Below are positions 7,908 to 16,009 of a stretch of DNA of 36,018 nt, piece after piece. Below the pieces are notes generated by a model. The model did no database searches and had not been told where the DNA came from. It was given only the letters and a program-made list of their open reading frames with translations. Numbering within the stretch: position 1 is the stretch's first letter; every line of letters begins with the position of its first letter. Source of the stretch: Chloroflexota bacterium (GTDB taxonomy: Bacteria; Chloroflexota; Anaerolineae; Anaerolineales; Anaerolineaceae); assembly GCA_029265085.1 (NCBI GenBank), contig JAJUJY010000027.1, positions 1-36,018 of the forward strand, read 5' to 3'. A program made the position numbers and the translations under genes.

Positions 7908-7913
7908 TATGAT
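7908..7913 (+). promoter_or_regulatory. candidate -10 box TATGAT, leaderless start for the 7920 gene
   Basis: TATGATAAAG begins just after the stop of the cyclase gene and ends 6 bases before ATG 7920, the same spacing as at 4146. Transcription would start at the ATG. The gene has no strong Shine-Dalgarno. Confidence 0.35.
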
Positions 7914-7919
7914 AAAGAG

Positions 7920-8936
7920 ATGAACAATCATGCCGCGCAAGCTTCAATCATTCAGCCCAATTTTGATCTATCCTTTCGAGGAATCAGAGACAAAAAAGAT
8001 TACCCACTCCTCCTAGATATCAATCTCAGCAGCCGCAAAGCCGACCATGATGACCAACCCGTTACCCTGGAGGATATGGTTCAGTCATTTTCACCCTCAG
8101 AAGAATTAAATCCTTCTAGAGACGTATTGATTGCATTTGTGGATGGAGATCCGCAGGCGGCCATCGGATACAGCCGCCTTGGTTGGTACTCAAGCCAGCC
8201 AAACAACCGGTTGTACTATATCATCAGCCGCTTGAAGAGCGAATATCGTAAACCCGGCGTGTGGAAACACATCATTCAGCAAAGCGAGCAGCGCATCAGG
8301 GAAATTGCTCAAGAGCATGCCCCAGTGGACCATCGTTTCTTTCAGGCCTGGGCTTCGGACAATCAACCAGATTGGACATCAGCCTTAGAGAATAGCGGAT
8401 ATGCGGTGGTGCGCCGGTTTAATAATATGCTGCACTCCTTAGAAAATATCCCTGAAAAACCACTTCCAGCGGGGTTTGAGATCCGGCCAGTCAAACCAGA
8501 GCACATGCGACAGGTCTGGGAAGCCCAAAAAGAAATGAATGAAGGTCTATTTGAGAATGTAGCTGAAGATTGGGTAGAAGAAAAATTTTCAGCCTGGCTG
8601 GAAAACCCTACCCATACACCTCAATTCTGGCAAGTCGCCTGGGCAGGTGACCAGCTTGCCGGGATGGTATTAAACCGGATCGATGAGGAAGAAAACAAAA
8701 AACGAAACCGGAAACATAGTTACACTGAACACATTTGTGTTCGAGCACCCTGGCGAAATCATGGGCTTGCCAGTGCATTAATCTCGCTCAGTTTGCAGAT
8801 TCTAAAAGCGCAAGGAATGGATGAAGCAGAACTAGGAGTGGACTCCGAAAATGAAAGTGCTGCGTTCAGCCTATACCAGAGGATGGGCTACAAAACATTC
8901 AGTATAGATACCTGGTTTCGTAAACCAATGGATTAA
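7920..8936 (+). CDS. tandem-domain GNAT acetyltransferase
   Basis: A 338-residue protein with two GNAT folds in one chain, like mycothiol synthase and similar double-GNAT enzymes. The N-terminal domain (about 17-170) has lost a clear acetyl-CoA loop. The C-terminal domain (about 185-335) is canonical: VRAPWRNHGLASAL (274-287) is motif A with the pyrophosphate-binding loop, and NESAAFSLYQRMGY (311-324) is motif B. It likely transfers an acyl group from acyl-CoA to an amine of a small molecule or protein; the acceptor is unknown. The next gene starts 14 bases after its stop, so the two are probably co-transcribed. Confidence 0.82.
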   Translation: MNNHAAQASIIQPNFDLSFRGIRDKKDYPLLLDINLSSRKADHDDQPVTLEDMVQSFSPSEELNPSRDVLIAFVDGDPQAAIGYSRLGWYSSQPNNRLYYIISRLKSEYRKPGVWKHIIQQSEQRIREIAQEHAPVDHRFFQAWASDNQPDWTSALENSGYAVVRRFNNMLHSLENIPEKPLPAGFEIRPVKPEHMRQVWEAQKEMNEGLFENVAEDWVEEKFSAWLENPTHTPQFWQVAWAGDQLAGMVLNRIDEEENKKRNRKHSYTEHICVRAPWRNHGLASALISLSLQILKAQGMDEAELGVDSENESAAFSLYQRMGYKTFSIDTWFRKPMD

Positions 8937-8950
8937 CAAAGGTTTCAGGC

Positions 8951-9883
8951 ATGGATAATCTTCAACCAATTATCGATCGAATATCAGACTGGCAGAACGC
9001 AAAAGAAATTAAGCTTGAACGCCTGGCCGGGTTAACCAATGTTAATTATCTTGTCACCGTAGATCAGGAGCGCTATGTATTGCGGGTCAGCGGGCAAAAC
9101 ACCGCACGATTGGGTATAGACCGCAGCCATGAGTTGGCTGCACTGCAGGCAGCTTCCAAAGCTGGTATCTGCCCAGCGGTGGTTGCGTATCTTCCGCCGG
9201 AAGGACACCTGGTGACCCGTTGGGTCGAAGGCTATCATTGGACAGCGGAGGAGTTCCGTACCCTCGATAATGTGCGGCTGCTAACCGAAACTGTCAAACA
9301 CATCCACACGCTGCCGCCGAATGGAGCGATCTTTTCCCCTTTTCAAAGGGTAGAAACATTTCTAAAAACAGCCCAAACCCTGCAAGTACCTTTACCAGTT
9401 AATCTCGATCCGTGTCTGCAAACAATGCGTTCAATCCGAGCCGATCAAGAGAAAGACCCTGCCAACTGGCAGCGTCTTTGTCACAATGACCTGGTTTCGG
9501 TAAATTATCTTTACAACAAAACCCAACAGCGCATTCAGGTCCTCGACTGGGAATTTGCCGGCTGGGGCGACCTGTATTACGACCTCGCCACCATTGTTTA
9601 TACACATGACAGCGATGGGCCAATATCAACGGAATTAGAAGAAGAAATGTTAGCCTGTTATTTTGGGGAAATCACACCCTGGCAAAAACGCCGCCTGTTA
9701 GGAATGAAAATGATGTTGATGCTCTTTACGGGGGCGTGGGGACTTGCTCAGCACGGCATGGTGCTTGCCGGAATCATCCCGCCTGCCGTAGATTTTGATT
9801 ACCTGGAATTTGCGCAATGGCTGTTTGATGAAGATATTGATCAATTGCGGAAACAATACGATCTTGCTGGCGCAAATCGATAA
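8951..9883 (+). CDS. phosphotransferase, choline/ethanolamine-kinase or APH family
   Basis: A 310-residue kinase-fold protein. LAGLTNVNYLVTVDQERYVLRVSG (25-48) is the N-lobe nucleotide loop, close to choline kinases. The catalytic loop is LCHNDLVSVNYL, with HND at 178-180 (Asp180 the base), and the metal-binding segment is VLDWEFAGWGDLYYDLATI, with Asp199. The pattern 'HND....N......DWE.A..gd..yDla' is that of choline/ethanolamine kinases and aminoglycoside phosphotransferases. It probably phosphorylates a hydroxyl of a small amino-alcohol or sugar. AAAGG sits 8 bases before the ATG. It follows the tandem GNAT with a 14-base gap, so the pair may act on one substrate, though this is inference. 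Confidence 0.85.
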   Translation: MDNLQPIIDRISDWQNAKEIKLERLAGLTNVNYLVTVDQERYVLRVSGQNTARLGIDRSHELAALQAASKAGICPAVVAYLPPEGHLVTRWVEGYHWTAEEFRTLDNVRLLTETVKHIHTLPPNGAIFSPFQRVETFLKTAQTLQVPLPVNLDPCLQTMRSIRADQEKDPANWQRLCHNDLVSVNYLYNKTQQRIQVLDWEFAGWGDLYYDLATIVYTHDSDGPISTELEEEMLACYFGEITPWQKRRLLGMKMMLMLFTGAWGLAQHGMVLAGIIPPAVDFDYLEFAQWLFDEDIDQLRKQYDLAGANR

Positions 9884-9944
9884 CCCATTGGGATCTTTTT
9901 ATAGTTGATTTTGTAGTTTTCCACAAACACTTTACCGCTCACAC

Positions 9945-9950
9945 TATATA
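9945..9950 (+). promoter_or_regulatory. candidate -10 box TATATA for the permease pair
   Basis: ACTATATAGG lies 58 bases before ATG 10009. The -35 region is not recognisable, so this is weak. Confidence 0.22.
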
Positions 9951-10008
9951 GGTTTTCTGGAGCTTATTGAGACTCTTGAAACGCCATTTTTCAAAAGGCA
10001 TTTACACC

Positions 10009-11046
10009 ATGTGGAAATTTTTCTTAAAAGAACTGGTTAAAGCTATAAGCATCTTATTATTTGCAATTCTGATTGTCTTTTTGTTGATGCATTTGATTCC
10101 TGGCACCCCGTGGAGGAGTGATTCCGCCCCCCCTCGTATGCTCGTAGGCGCAAGCCTCGACAGTACAACGCAAAAAAACCTGGATGCGCGCTTCGGCCTG
10201 GACCTGCCTCTCTGGCGGCAGTTTACCCGTTACATCATTGGCGATACGTATGGAGAAAACCGCCAGTTTATCTGTGGTGCAATCTGCGGTAATCTAGGCC
10301 CATCCATCACCCAGCGCGGGCGCAGCGTTCAAGATATTCTGTTTGCCCCCCCTGAAAATATGAGTTTTTGGAAAAGCCGCTTTGGATATTCCATCCTTCT
10401 GGTTCTGGCCGGGGCATTCATTGCGATTGGGTTGGGGGTACCCTTCGGGATCATCAGTGCAACGACCAAAAAGGCGGCGGTTCGCCGCAGTATTTCAGTA
10501 GCCCTTGCAGCCATGATCTCCATTCCAAGTTTTATCCTAGGTTTGTTGGCAATTATTGTGTTAGCCTCCTGGTTAAAATGGATCCCTGTGCTGCCGGATT
10601 GGAATAAACCATCCAATTGGATTGTTCCTGCAGTCATCCTTGCGATGATGCCAATGGCAAATATCGCAAGGGTGACGCGCGCTACCTTAATTAATGTGGT
10701 CAATGAAGATTACATCCGCACCGCCCGAGCCAAGGGCTTGCCGGAATCACGCGTGATCGGTACGCATGTCCTGCGCAATGTGATGGTTCCCATACTCACC
10801 TACCTGGGACCGGCCTTATTGGAAATGATCGTTGGACTCATTGTGGTGGAGACCTTGTATTCATTTCCCGGGATTGGCCGGGAATTCTTTGGCGCAGTGT
10901 TGGGGTTGGATTATCCAATGATCCTGGGACTGACCTTGATCTACGCTACCGGAATTGTGCTGATCAATCTCCTGAACGAGATGCTCAGTGAAATCCTGGA
11001 TCCCCGCATCCGGATGGTCAAACAACAAGGAGATGCGGCACGATGA
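10009..11046 (+). CDS. ABC transporter permease, DppB/OppB type
   Basis: A 345-residue inner-membrane permease of the peptide/nickel/opine (PepT) ABC importer family. It has the long first helix ISILLFAILIVFLLMHLIPG followed by the extracellular loop with FGLDLPLWRQFTRYIIG, about six helices, and the EAA loop for ATPase docking, with TARAKGL at about 238-244 followed by VIGTHVLRNVMVPILTYLG. The final GLIVVETLYSFPGIG is family-typical. I start at ATG 10009, where AAAAGG lies about 10 bases upstream, not at the in-frame TTG 9967. It overlaps the next permease by the 4-base ATGA, indicating translational coupling. No binding protein or ATPase genes follow. Confidence 0.92.
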   Translation: MWKFFLKELVKAISILLFAILIVFLLMHLIPGTPWRSDSAPPRMLVGASLDSTTQKNLDARFGLDLPLWRQFTRYIIGDTYGENRQFICGAICGNLGPSITQRGRSVQDILFAPPENMSFWKSRFGYSILLVLAGAFIAIGLGVPFGIISATTKKAAVRRSISVALAAMISIPSFILGLLAIIVLASWLKWIPVLPDWNKPSNWIVPAVILAMMPMANIARVTRATLINVVNEDYIRTARAKGLPESRVIGTHVLRNVMVPILTYLGPALLEMIVGLIVVETLYSFPGIGREFFGAVLGLDYPMILGLTLIYATGIVLINLLNEMLSEILDPRIRMVKQQGDAAR

Positions 11047-11948
11047 AATCAATCGTATGGGGAAATATTTTCAAGAAAAAATCTTTCTGGATCAGCCTGG
11101 GGATCATTTTCACCTTTGGACTGATCGCAATATTCGCGCCTGTGCTGTCTCCGCATGATCCATACAAGTGGAGTCTGTCGCAATACTATCTTCCGCCGAT
11201 GTGGGTGAAGGATGCAGCTACTCCCGGAACGCCGGTTTTCCCACTTGGCAGCGATTATTACGGGCGAGATATCCTCAGCCGCTTGATTTACGGCACGCGC
11301 ACGGCCTTTTTCCTGGCCCTCACCGCCGTTCCGCTGGCTGCCTTGATTGGCACGCTGGTAGGCATGGTTTCTGGTTATGCTGGCGGAAAAATCGACTCAG
11401 CCATTTATTTTTTGACTGAAATCATCCAGGCCTTGCCGGGGATCATGTTCATGGTGATCATTGTGTTGATTTTTAAAAACACCACCGAACCAACCTGGTT
11501 CAACGGCTACCTCGCCTTGCTCATCGGCTACGCCACAGTGGCCTGGGTCAGCCTGGCGCGCATGATTCGCATCCAGGTCTTGCAGCTAAAGTCAGAGTTG
11601 TTTATTGAGGCAGCCGTCAGCATTGGTGCGAAACCGCGCCGGATCATCTGGAAACACCTTTTGCCCAATGTGCTGCACGTCATTCTGGTCTGGATCATCA
11701 ACAACATTCCGGCCATCATCCTGCTGGAAGCGCTGCTGGGTTACATCGGCATCGGTGTCACCGCGGCTATTGACGGCGGCGAATTTAACGTGGTCAGTTG
11801 GGGCGGCATGTTTTATGCCGGGCGCAAAACCATCAACCGCAACCCGTTGATGCTGATCATCCCCTCGCTGTGCATCTTGCTGCTCTCGATGAGCTTTATT
11901 TTGCTGGCGGATTCGATTAATGAAACCACGAGGCAGGAAGAGGAATAA
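11043..11948 (+). CDS. ABC transporter permease, DppC/OppC type
   Basis: A 301-residue partner permease. The N-terminal helix (about 15-36) precedes FAPVLSPHDPY, and the DppC hallmark SDYYGRDILSRLIYGTRTAF lies at about 70-89, followed by five helices. The EAA loop includes FIEAAVSIGAKPRRIIWKHLLPN (188-209 region), which contacts an ATPase subunit. Its ATG is in the ATGA overlap with the upstream DppB-type gene, so the two subunits are made together as a heterodimeric pore. The expected substrate-binding lipoprotein and the two ATPases (DppD/DppF type) are not in this window; the next gene is a GNAT. Substrate is unknown. Confidence 0.92.
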   Translation: MKSIVWGNIFKKKSFWISLGIIFTFGLIAIFAPVLSPHDPYKWSLSQYYLPPMWVKDAATPGTPVFPLGSDYYGRDILSRLIYGTRTAFFLALTAVPLAALIGTLVGMVSGYAGGKIDSAIYFLTEIIQALPGIMFMVIIVLIFKNTTEPTWFNGYLALLIGYATVAWVSLARMIRIQVLQLKSELFIEAAVSIGAKPRRIIWKHLLPNVLHVILVWIINNIPAIILLEALLGYIGIGVTAAIDGGEFNVVSWGGMFYAGRKTINRNPLMLIIPSLCILLLSMSFILLADSINETTRQEEE

Positions 11949-11965
11949 GAAACAAGTTACAAGCA

Positions 11966-11971
11966 TATAAT
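11966..11971 (+). promoter_or_regulatory. candidate -10 box TATAAT for the 12008 gene
   Basis: A perfect TATAAT lies 36 bases before ATG 12008, right after the permease stop; the -35 is not recognisable. It suggests the GNAT gene is transcribed separately from the permeases. Confidence 0.35.
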
Positions 11972-12007
11972 AAAAATATCCCCCCATAAACTAAAAAGGC
12001 AAGGCGT

Positions 12008-12961
12008 ATGAAAACCATCCATCTCCAACCCGCGGACCCGCAGCGTGATTTTGAACAATTGGCAGCCTGGTTCTCTCTGCTGGAAGATGAAACCTCCACC
12101 AGAGAAAGCCTGACCGCGTATTATCAAAAACATCTGGCAGATATTCTGGCAGCAACCGCATTGGATGAGTCAGATACCCCGCTCGGTTTTTATTGGGCAA
12201 GCCGCAGCCGCGTGGATTCCGAACAGGCTTTCATTACCCTGTTCGTCACTCCCGAACACCGCCGCCAAGGCATCGGGCAGACTCTCTATGATGAATTACT
12301 GCGGGCTGTCCAGTCCGCCCAAATCAACAAGCTGCGGATGGTGGTGCGTGAAGATGCCGCAGATGGGCTGGCCTTTGCAATCAAACACGGCTTTAATGAA
12401 ATCCGGCATTCGATAGCCATGACGCTCAACCTGGACACTTTTGACGACCAGTCCTATGACGAAATCATCAACCGGCTGGAACGCGAAGGTTTCGAATTTA
12501 CCTCGATGGCTGCCCTGGGGAACACAGAAGAAGCTCAGCGCAAACTGTACACGCTGAACAACATGACTGCGATGGAGACTCCCGGCACAAACGGTGAGCG
12601 CTCCTGGGCAGATTTTGCTGATTTCCAAAAGAGCGTTTGCCAATCCAGTTGGTACCGCCCCGACGGGCAAATGATAGTCATCGACACTACCAGCGGCGAA
12701 TGGATTGCCCTGAGCGCCATCACCCGTTTTGAAGGCAACGATAGTGCTTACAACCTGCACACCGGTGTGGACAAACGTTACCGCGGGCGCAAGATAGGAC
12801 AGGCAGTTAAAATTAAAGCCTTGCGCTATGCGCGCAAAGTGCTTAATGTGCATGCCGTCCAGACTCACCACAACGTGAAGAACCTTCCCATGATTGCTAT
12901 CGACCGAAAATTTGGCTATGTCCAGACCAGCGGGAATTATTTAATGGAGAAAATTCTGTAA
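12008..12961 (+). CDS. tandem-domain GNAT acetyltransferase
   Basis: A 317-residue double GNAT. The first domain has a clean acetyl-CoA loop, VTPEHRRQGIGQTL (80-93), after a beta strand QAFITLF. The second domain has TGVDKRYRGRKIGQAVK (252-268), another R-x-x-G-x-x-G/A-type loop, followed by the helix ALRYARKVLNV and YVQTSGNYLM at the end. Both loops look usable, unlike the 7920 protein, where only the second does. AAAAGG lies 8 bases before the ATG. The downstream gene is 47 bases away. The acceptor substrate is unknown. Confidence 0.82.
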   Translation: MKTIHLQPADPQRDFEQLAAWFSLLEDETSTRESLTAYYQKHLADILAATALDESDTPLGFYWASRSRVDSEQAFITLFVTPEHRRQGIGQTLYDELLRAVQSAQINKLRMVVREDAADGLAFAIKHGFNEIRHSIAMTLNLDTFDDQSYDEIINRLEREGFEFTSMAALGNTEEAQRKLYTLNNMTAMETPGTNGERSWADFADFQKSVCQSSWYRPDGQMIVIDTTSGEWIALSAITRFEGNDSAYNLHTGVDKRYRGRKIGQAVKIKALRYARKVLNVHAVQTHHNVKNLPMIAIDRKFGYVQTSGNYLMEKIL

Positions 12962-13008
12962 TTTATAATTTCAACCTCCAATTAATGTAGAGTACATGGG
13001 GAGGAAAA

Positions 13009-13482
13009 ATGACCCAGGAAAAAGATTACCCATTCATCCGGATTGCAATCGATGTTGCCAGAAAAGCGCGTGACAACGGCAACCATCCTTTTGGGGCAAT
13101 TCTGGTCGATCAAAATGGTCAGGTAATAGCAAAAGCAGAAAATACAGTCGTGACTACCCAGGACTGCACCGCACACGCAGAATTAAATCTGGTTCGCATC
13201 GCATCAAAACAATATTCCTCGGATTTCCTGTCCAGGTGTACTCTTTATACAAGCACCGAACCCTGCCCCATGTGTTCTGGAGCGATCTTTTGGGCAAATA
13301 TTCGCCGGGTCGTCTTTGGCCTCAGTGAGCAAGGGTTGTATGATTTGGTGCCCAATGATTCTGAGGATATTTTGTTATTATCCTGCCGGGATGTTTATCA
13401 GCACGGGAAAAAGTCAATTGAGGTAATTGGACCGCTGCTTGAAGACGAAGCGCGCGAAGTGCACACGGGGTTTTGGAGTTAG
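13009..13482 (+). CDS. nucleoside deaminase (CDA/guanine deaminase/TadA superfamily)
   Basis: A 157-residue zinc-dependent deaminase. The catalytic signature is complete: HAE (His56, catalytic Glu58) and PCPMCSGAI (Cys86, Cys89). PFGAILVDQNGQVIAKAENTV at about 28-47 is the substrate-side strand pair typical of guanine/cytosine deaminases and TadA. The C-terminal extension with DVYQHGKKSIEVIGPLLEDEA resembles the free-nucleoside/guanine deaminase group more than TadA, which edits tRNA, so a salvage role in nucleobase deamination is preferred. GGGGAGG lies just before the ATG. It is probably an independent small gene. Confidence 0.85.
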   Translation: MTQEKDYPFIRIAIDVARKARDNGNHPFGAILVDQNGQVIAKAENTVVTTQDCTAHAELNLVRIASKQYSSDFLSRCTLYTSTEPCPMCSGAIFWANIRRVVFGLSEQGLYDLVPNDSEDILLLSCRDVYQHGKKSIEVIGPLLEDEAREVHTGFWS

Positions 13483-13603
13483 TTACCAGCCAGCAGAAAG
13501 ATGGCACAAGCGGATGGGTTACCAGAGAAATCCCTCCTCAGAATTTGGCTGGTCATTACAGAAAATACTATTTAAGGAAAAAGCCTGAACAGGAGAGTAA
13601 TCT

Positions 13604-14071
13604 ATGAGTTTTCACGATAACTATGCGAAATGGGAAAGGTTAGCAAAACCTGAATATTGCCCGGTCTGCCACCAGGAACCGATGCCGTCTGAGATGGTTG
13701 ATATTGTCGAGTTGCCCAATTCTTGGTTAAGTGCTGAACCGGTGGACTGTCTTAAGGGAGCCTGTCACCTGATTGCTAAAAAACACGTTCTGGAAATATA
13801 TGAGTTTAATGATGCAGAACTGCTCGACTGGATGAAAGAAGTCCAAATTTGCGCCAAAGCTTTACATAAGGTCACCGGTGCAGTCAAAATAAATTACGAG
13901 ATTCATGGCAATTCTGTCCCGCATTTGCATCTCCATCTTTATCCGCGTTACCTAGACGACCCCTTTCCAGGCCAACCGATCGATTATCGCCAAAAACAAC
14001 GCTGGTATTCAAATGATGAATTCGTCGAATTTGTTGAAAAAATGCAATTCACTATCCATCGTTTAGAATGA
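13604..14071 (+). CDS. HIT-family nucleotide hydrolase/transferase
   Basis: A 155-residue histidine-triad protein. The HIT signature is HLHLHLY, with His107, His109 and His111, preceded by YEIHGNSVP. CPVC (Cys19-Cys22) near the N-terminus could be part of a zinc site, as in several HIT proteins. LKGACHLIAKKHVLEIYEF replaces the usual 'G.lLviPk.H' segment. Such proteins cleave or transfer nucleotidyl groups (AMP-lysine, dinucleoside polyphosphates). AGGAGAG lies just before the ATG. Substrate is not deducible. Confidence 0.85.
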   Translation: MSFHDNYAKWERLAKPEYCPVCHQEPMPSEMVDIVELPNSWLSAEPVDCLKGACHLIAKKHVLEIYEFNDAELLDWMKEVQICAKALHKVTGAVKINYEIHGNSVPHLHLHLYPRYLDDPFPGQPIDYRQKQRWYSNDEFVEFVEKMQFTIHRLE

Positions 14072-14122
14072 TGCAGTAGAATTCAATAATTCGTCTCCAA
14101 ACCCTGATAAAGGAGTTAATCA

Positions 14123-15061
14123 TTGAAAACAAGCCACCGCAATTACACTGAATCGGCAGGTGATTTTAACCTCATTTCTCAATGGATCATTACGCATCAT
14201 ACGCATGTGAGATCCCAATCCACCTGGTGCCTGGGCCGGTTTGTCGATTGGCGGGTAGGACTTTGGGGAGCAAAACCAACCATCCCGGATTTCTGGGGAA
14301 AAAACGGACAGCTCTGGTTTGATGGCTTTGGAGAATTGGCCGGATTTGCCATTTCTGAAGATGGCGGGCCTGAGTTTGTGATCATCACAACACCTGGGTA
14401 TGGCTTCCTATATGAGGAAATCTTAGCCTGGGTTTTGAAAAATTGGAGCAGCCGCGGCCCTCACCTTAGTGTGGAAATTACTGAAAATCAAAAGCTAGAA
14501 GCAAAAATCTTAGAGCAGCATGGGTTTCACCATAGCGGGACTTTTTTCACCCGCAAATTTGATTTACAGCAGATGTCCACAGAACGATTCCCTTTAGAAG
14601 AGGGGTTCAAAATTATTGACCTGGACTCTCATCCAGATTACCGTGAGCAGCGTTTATTAAGAGCCAATGCCTTCCGCAACAAGGATACATATACAGAGGA
14701 AGAGTTGCTGTATGAATTGGAATTAGACGCCTATGCTCGCCAGCACAGCCCGATTTATCATGCGCCGGCCGATATCTATATCATGGCTCCCGATGGAAAA
14801 TTTGTTTCCGGCTGCGAGGGATTAATTGATGCCCGCAATCGATCCGCCGATATTGAGCGCATATGCACGCACAGTGATTACCGGCGGCGCGGGTTTGCCC
14901 GGGTTGCGATCCAGGAATGCATGGTCCGCCTGCTTGACATGGGTATCCAATACGCATATATTGCCGGTTACAGTCGGGCAGCTATTTCGCTTTACGGCTC
15001 CCTGGGACATGTGGAAGAGTCACGAGGATTGATTTATAAACAATCAGAAAACCAGATCTAA
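14123..15061 (+). CDS. tandem-domain GNAT acetyltransferase, TTG start
   Basis: A 312-residue protein with two GNAT-like halves. The N-terminal half (about 1-150) ends with LEQHGFHHSGTFFTRKF, a normal GNAT beta-6 region, but lacks an obvious acetyl-CoA loop. The C-terminal half has ICTHSDYRRRGFARVAI (248-263), a good motif A, then GYSRAAISLYGSLGHVEES, motif B. The start is TTG 14123: AAGGAG lies 7 bases upstream and no ATG fits. A hairpin followed by T residues downstream (15062-15103) may end transcription. Arrangement and size match the doubles at 7920, 12008 and 24185, though their sequences are clearly diverged. Acceptor unknown. Confidence 0.8.
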   Translation: MKTSHRNYTESAGDFNLISQWIITHHTHVRSQSTWCLGRFVDWRVGLWGAKPTIPDFWGKNGQLWFDGFGELAGFAISEDGGPEFVIITTPGYGFLYEEILAWVLKNWSSRGPHLSVEITENQKLEAKILEQHGFHHSGTFFTRKFDLQQMSTERFPLEEGFKIIDLDSHPDYREQRLLRANAFRNKDTYTEEELLYELELDAYARQHSPIYHAPADIYIMAPDGKFVSGCEGLIDARNRSADIERICTHSDYRRRGFARVAIQECMVRLLDMGIQYAYIAGYSRAAISLYGSLGHVEESRGLIYKQSENQI

Positions 15062-15103
15062 GATTGGCGCAATTGATCCTGGTCGCCAATCACAAGGTTT
15101 TTT
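15062..15103 (+). terminator. probable terminator after the 14123 gene
   Basis: GATTGGCG (15062-15069) pairs with CGCCAATC (15084-15091) around a 14-base loop; six T residues (15098-15103) follow after a 6-base offset, so it is imperfect. Confidence 0.45.
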
Positions 15104-15142
15104 CTAGAATTTATTATCACTTAACTGAATAGCAAGGAAAAT

Positions 15143-16003
15143 ATGCGCTCTGAACAAGAAATGTTCGATCTGATCCTGAATACAGCACGGGAAGATGAAC
15201 GTATCCGGGCTGTAATCATGAACGGCTCGCGAGCCAACCCCTGCGCCCCGCGTGATATCTTTCAAGATTTCGATATTGTTTATCTTGTCACAGATACAGC
15301 TCCTTTTATCCATAACCTGGAATGGATTTCACAGTTTGGGGAATTGATGATCTTGCAAATGCCGGATGAAATGGGTGATCCGCCTCCCGATTTCAACCTG
15401 GGGTTTACCTATTTGATGCAATTTATGGATGGCAACCGGATCGACCTGCATCTCGCTCCCGTATCGCAAATGGAAAAAGACAGCCTGACCGTAGTTTTAC
15501 TGGATAAAGATGGACTCTGTACGGAAATCCCCTTGCCAACCGAGCAAGATTATCTCCCAAAACCTCCCACTGCAAAAGAGTTCGCCGATTGCTGCAATGA
15601 GTTCTGGTGGGTATGTCCTTATGTGGCAAAGGGTTTGTGGCGCGAAGAGATAACCTATGCCAAATATATGCTCGACGTCTATGTTCGAGCACAATTGATG
15701 AAGATGCTGCGCTGGCATATCGGAATCAAGACCCAATTTTCCATTAATCCTGGCAAGCTAGGCAAATATTTTCAACCATATTTGGAAGCGGAGTACTGGG
15801 AAATGCTGATGAGAACTTATGCTGACGCATCTTATGAGCATACCTGGGATGCATTATTACCCATGACCACGCTTTTCAGGCAAACCGCCAATGAAGTTGC
15901 CCGATTTTGTCATTTTCCATACCCTGCGGATGATGATGCCAGAGTTACTGCACACCTTCTGCATGTTCGGCAGCTCCCCAAAGATGCGGACTCCATGTAT
16001 TAA
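15143..16003 (+). CDS. ANT(6)/AadE-like nucleotidyltransferase
   Basis: A 286-residue protein of the aminoglycoside 6-adenylyltransferase-like family, right length (about 280-300). Nucleotidyltransferase motifs: NGSRANPCAPRDIFQDFDIVY, with the NGSR loop at 27-30 and the acid pair Asp42/Asp44, plus a third acid in RIDLHL (Asp101). FWWVCPYVAKGLWREEITYAKYMLD is the family helix, and IGIKTQFSINPGKLGKYFQPYLEAEYW also matches AadE. Known members adenylate streptomycin at position 6, but environmental homologues often have unproven substrates. There is a gap of only 6 bases before the next ATG, so it is probably co-translated with the HExxH protein. Confidence 0.85.
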   Translation: MRSEQEMFDLILNTAREDERIRAVIMNGSRANPCAPRDIFQDFDIVYLVTDTAPFIHNLEWISQFGELMILQMPDEMGDPPPDFNLGFTYLMQFMDGNRIDLHLAPVSQMEKDSLTVVLLDKDGLCTEIPLPTEQDYLPKPPTAKEFADCCNEFWWVCPYVAKGLWREEITYAKYMLDVYVRAQLMKMLRWHIGIKTQFSINPGKLGKYFQPYLEAEYWEMLMRTYADASYEHTWDALLPMTTLFRQTANEVARFCHFPYPADDDARVTAHLLHVRQLPKDADSMY

Positions 16004-16009
16004 TACGTG

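Noticed and set aside
10009..11948. Assigning the permeases to nickel, dipeptide or opine uptake
   Set aside because: No binding protein or ATPase is present in the window, so substrate cannot be inferred.
12296..12871. 191-residue minus-strand frame inside the tandem GNAT gene
   Set aside because: Antisense shadow of the double GNAT; the GNAT frame has intact acetyl-CoA motifs and a proper start.
15143..16003. Calling the nucleotidyltransferase a streptomycin-resistance gene
   Set aside because: Fold and motifs fit ANT(6), but substrate specificity cannot be read from the sequence and environmental homologues often have no demonstrated drug activity.
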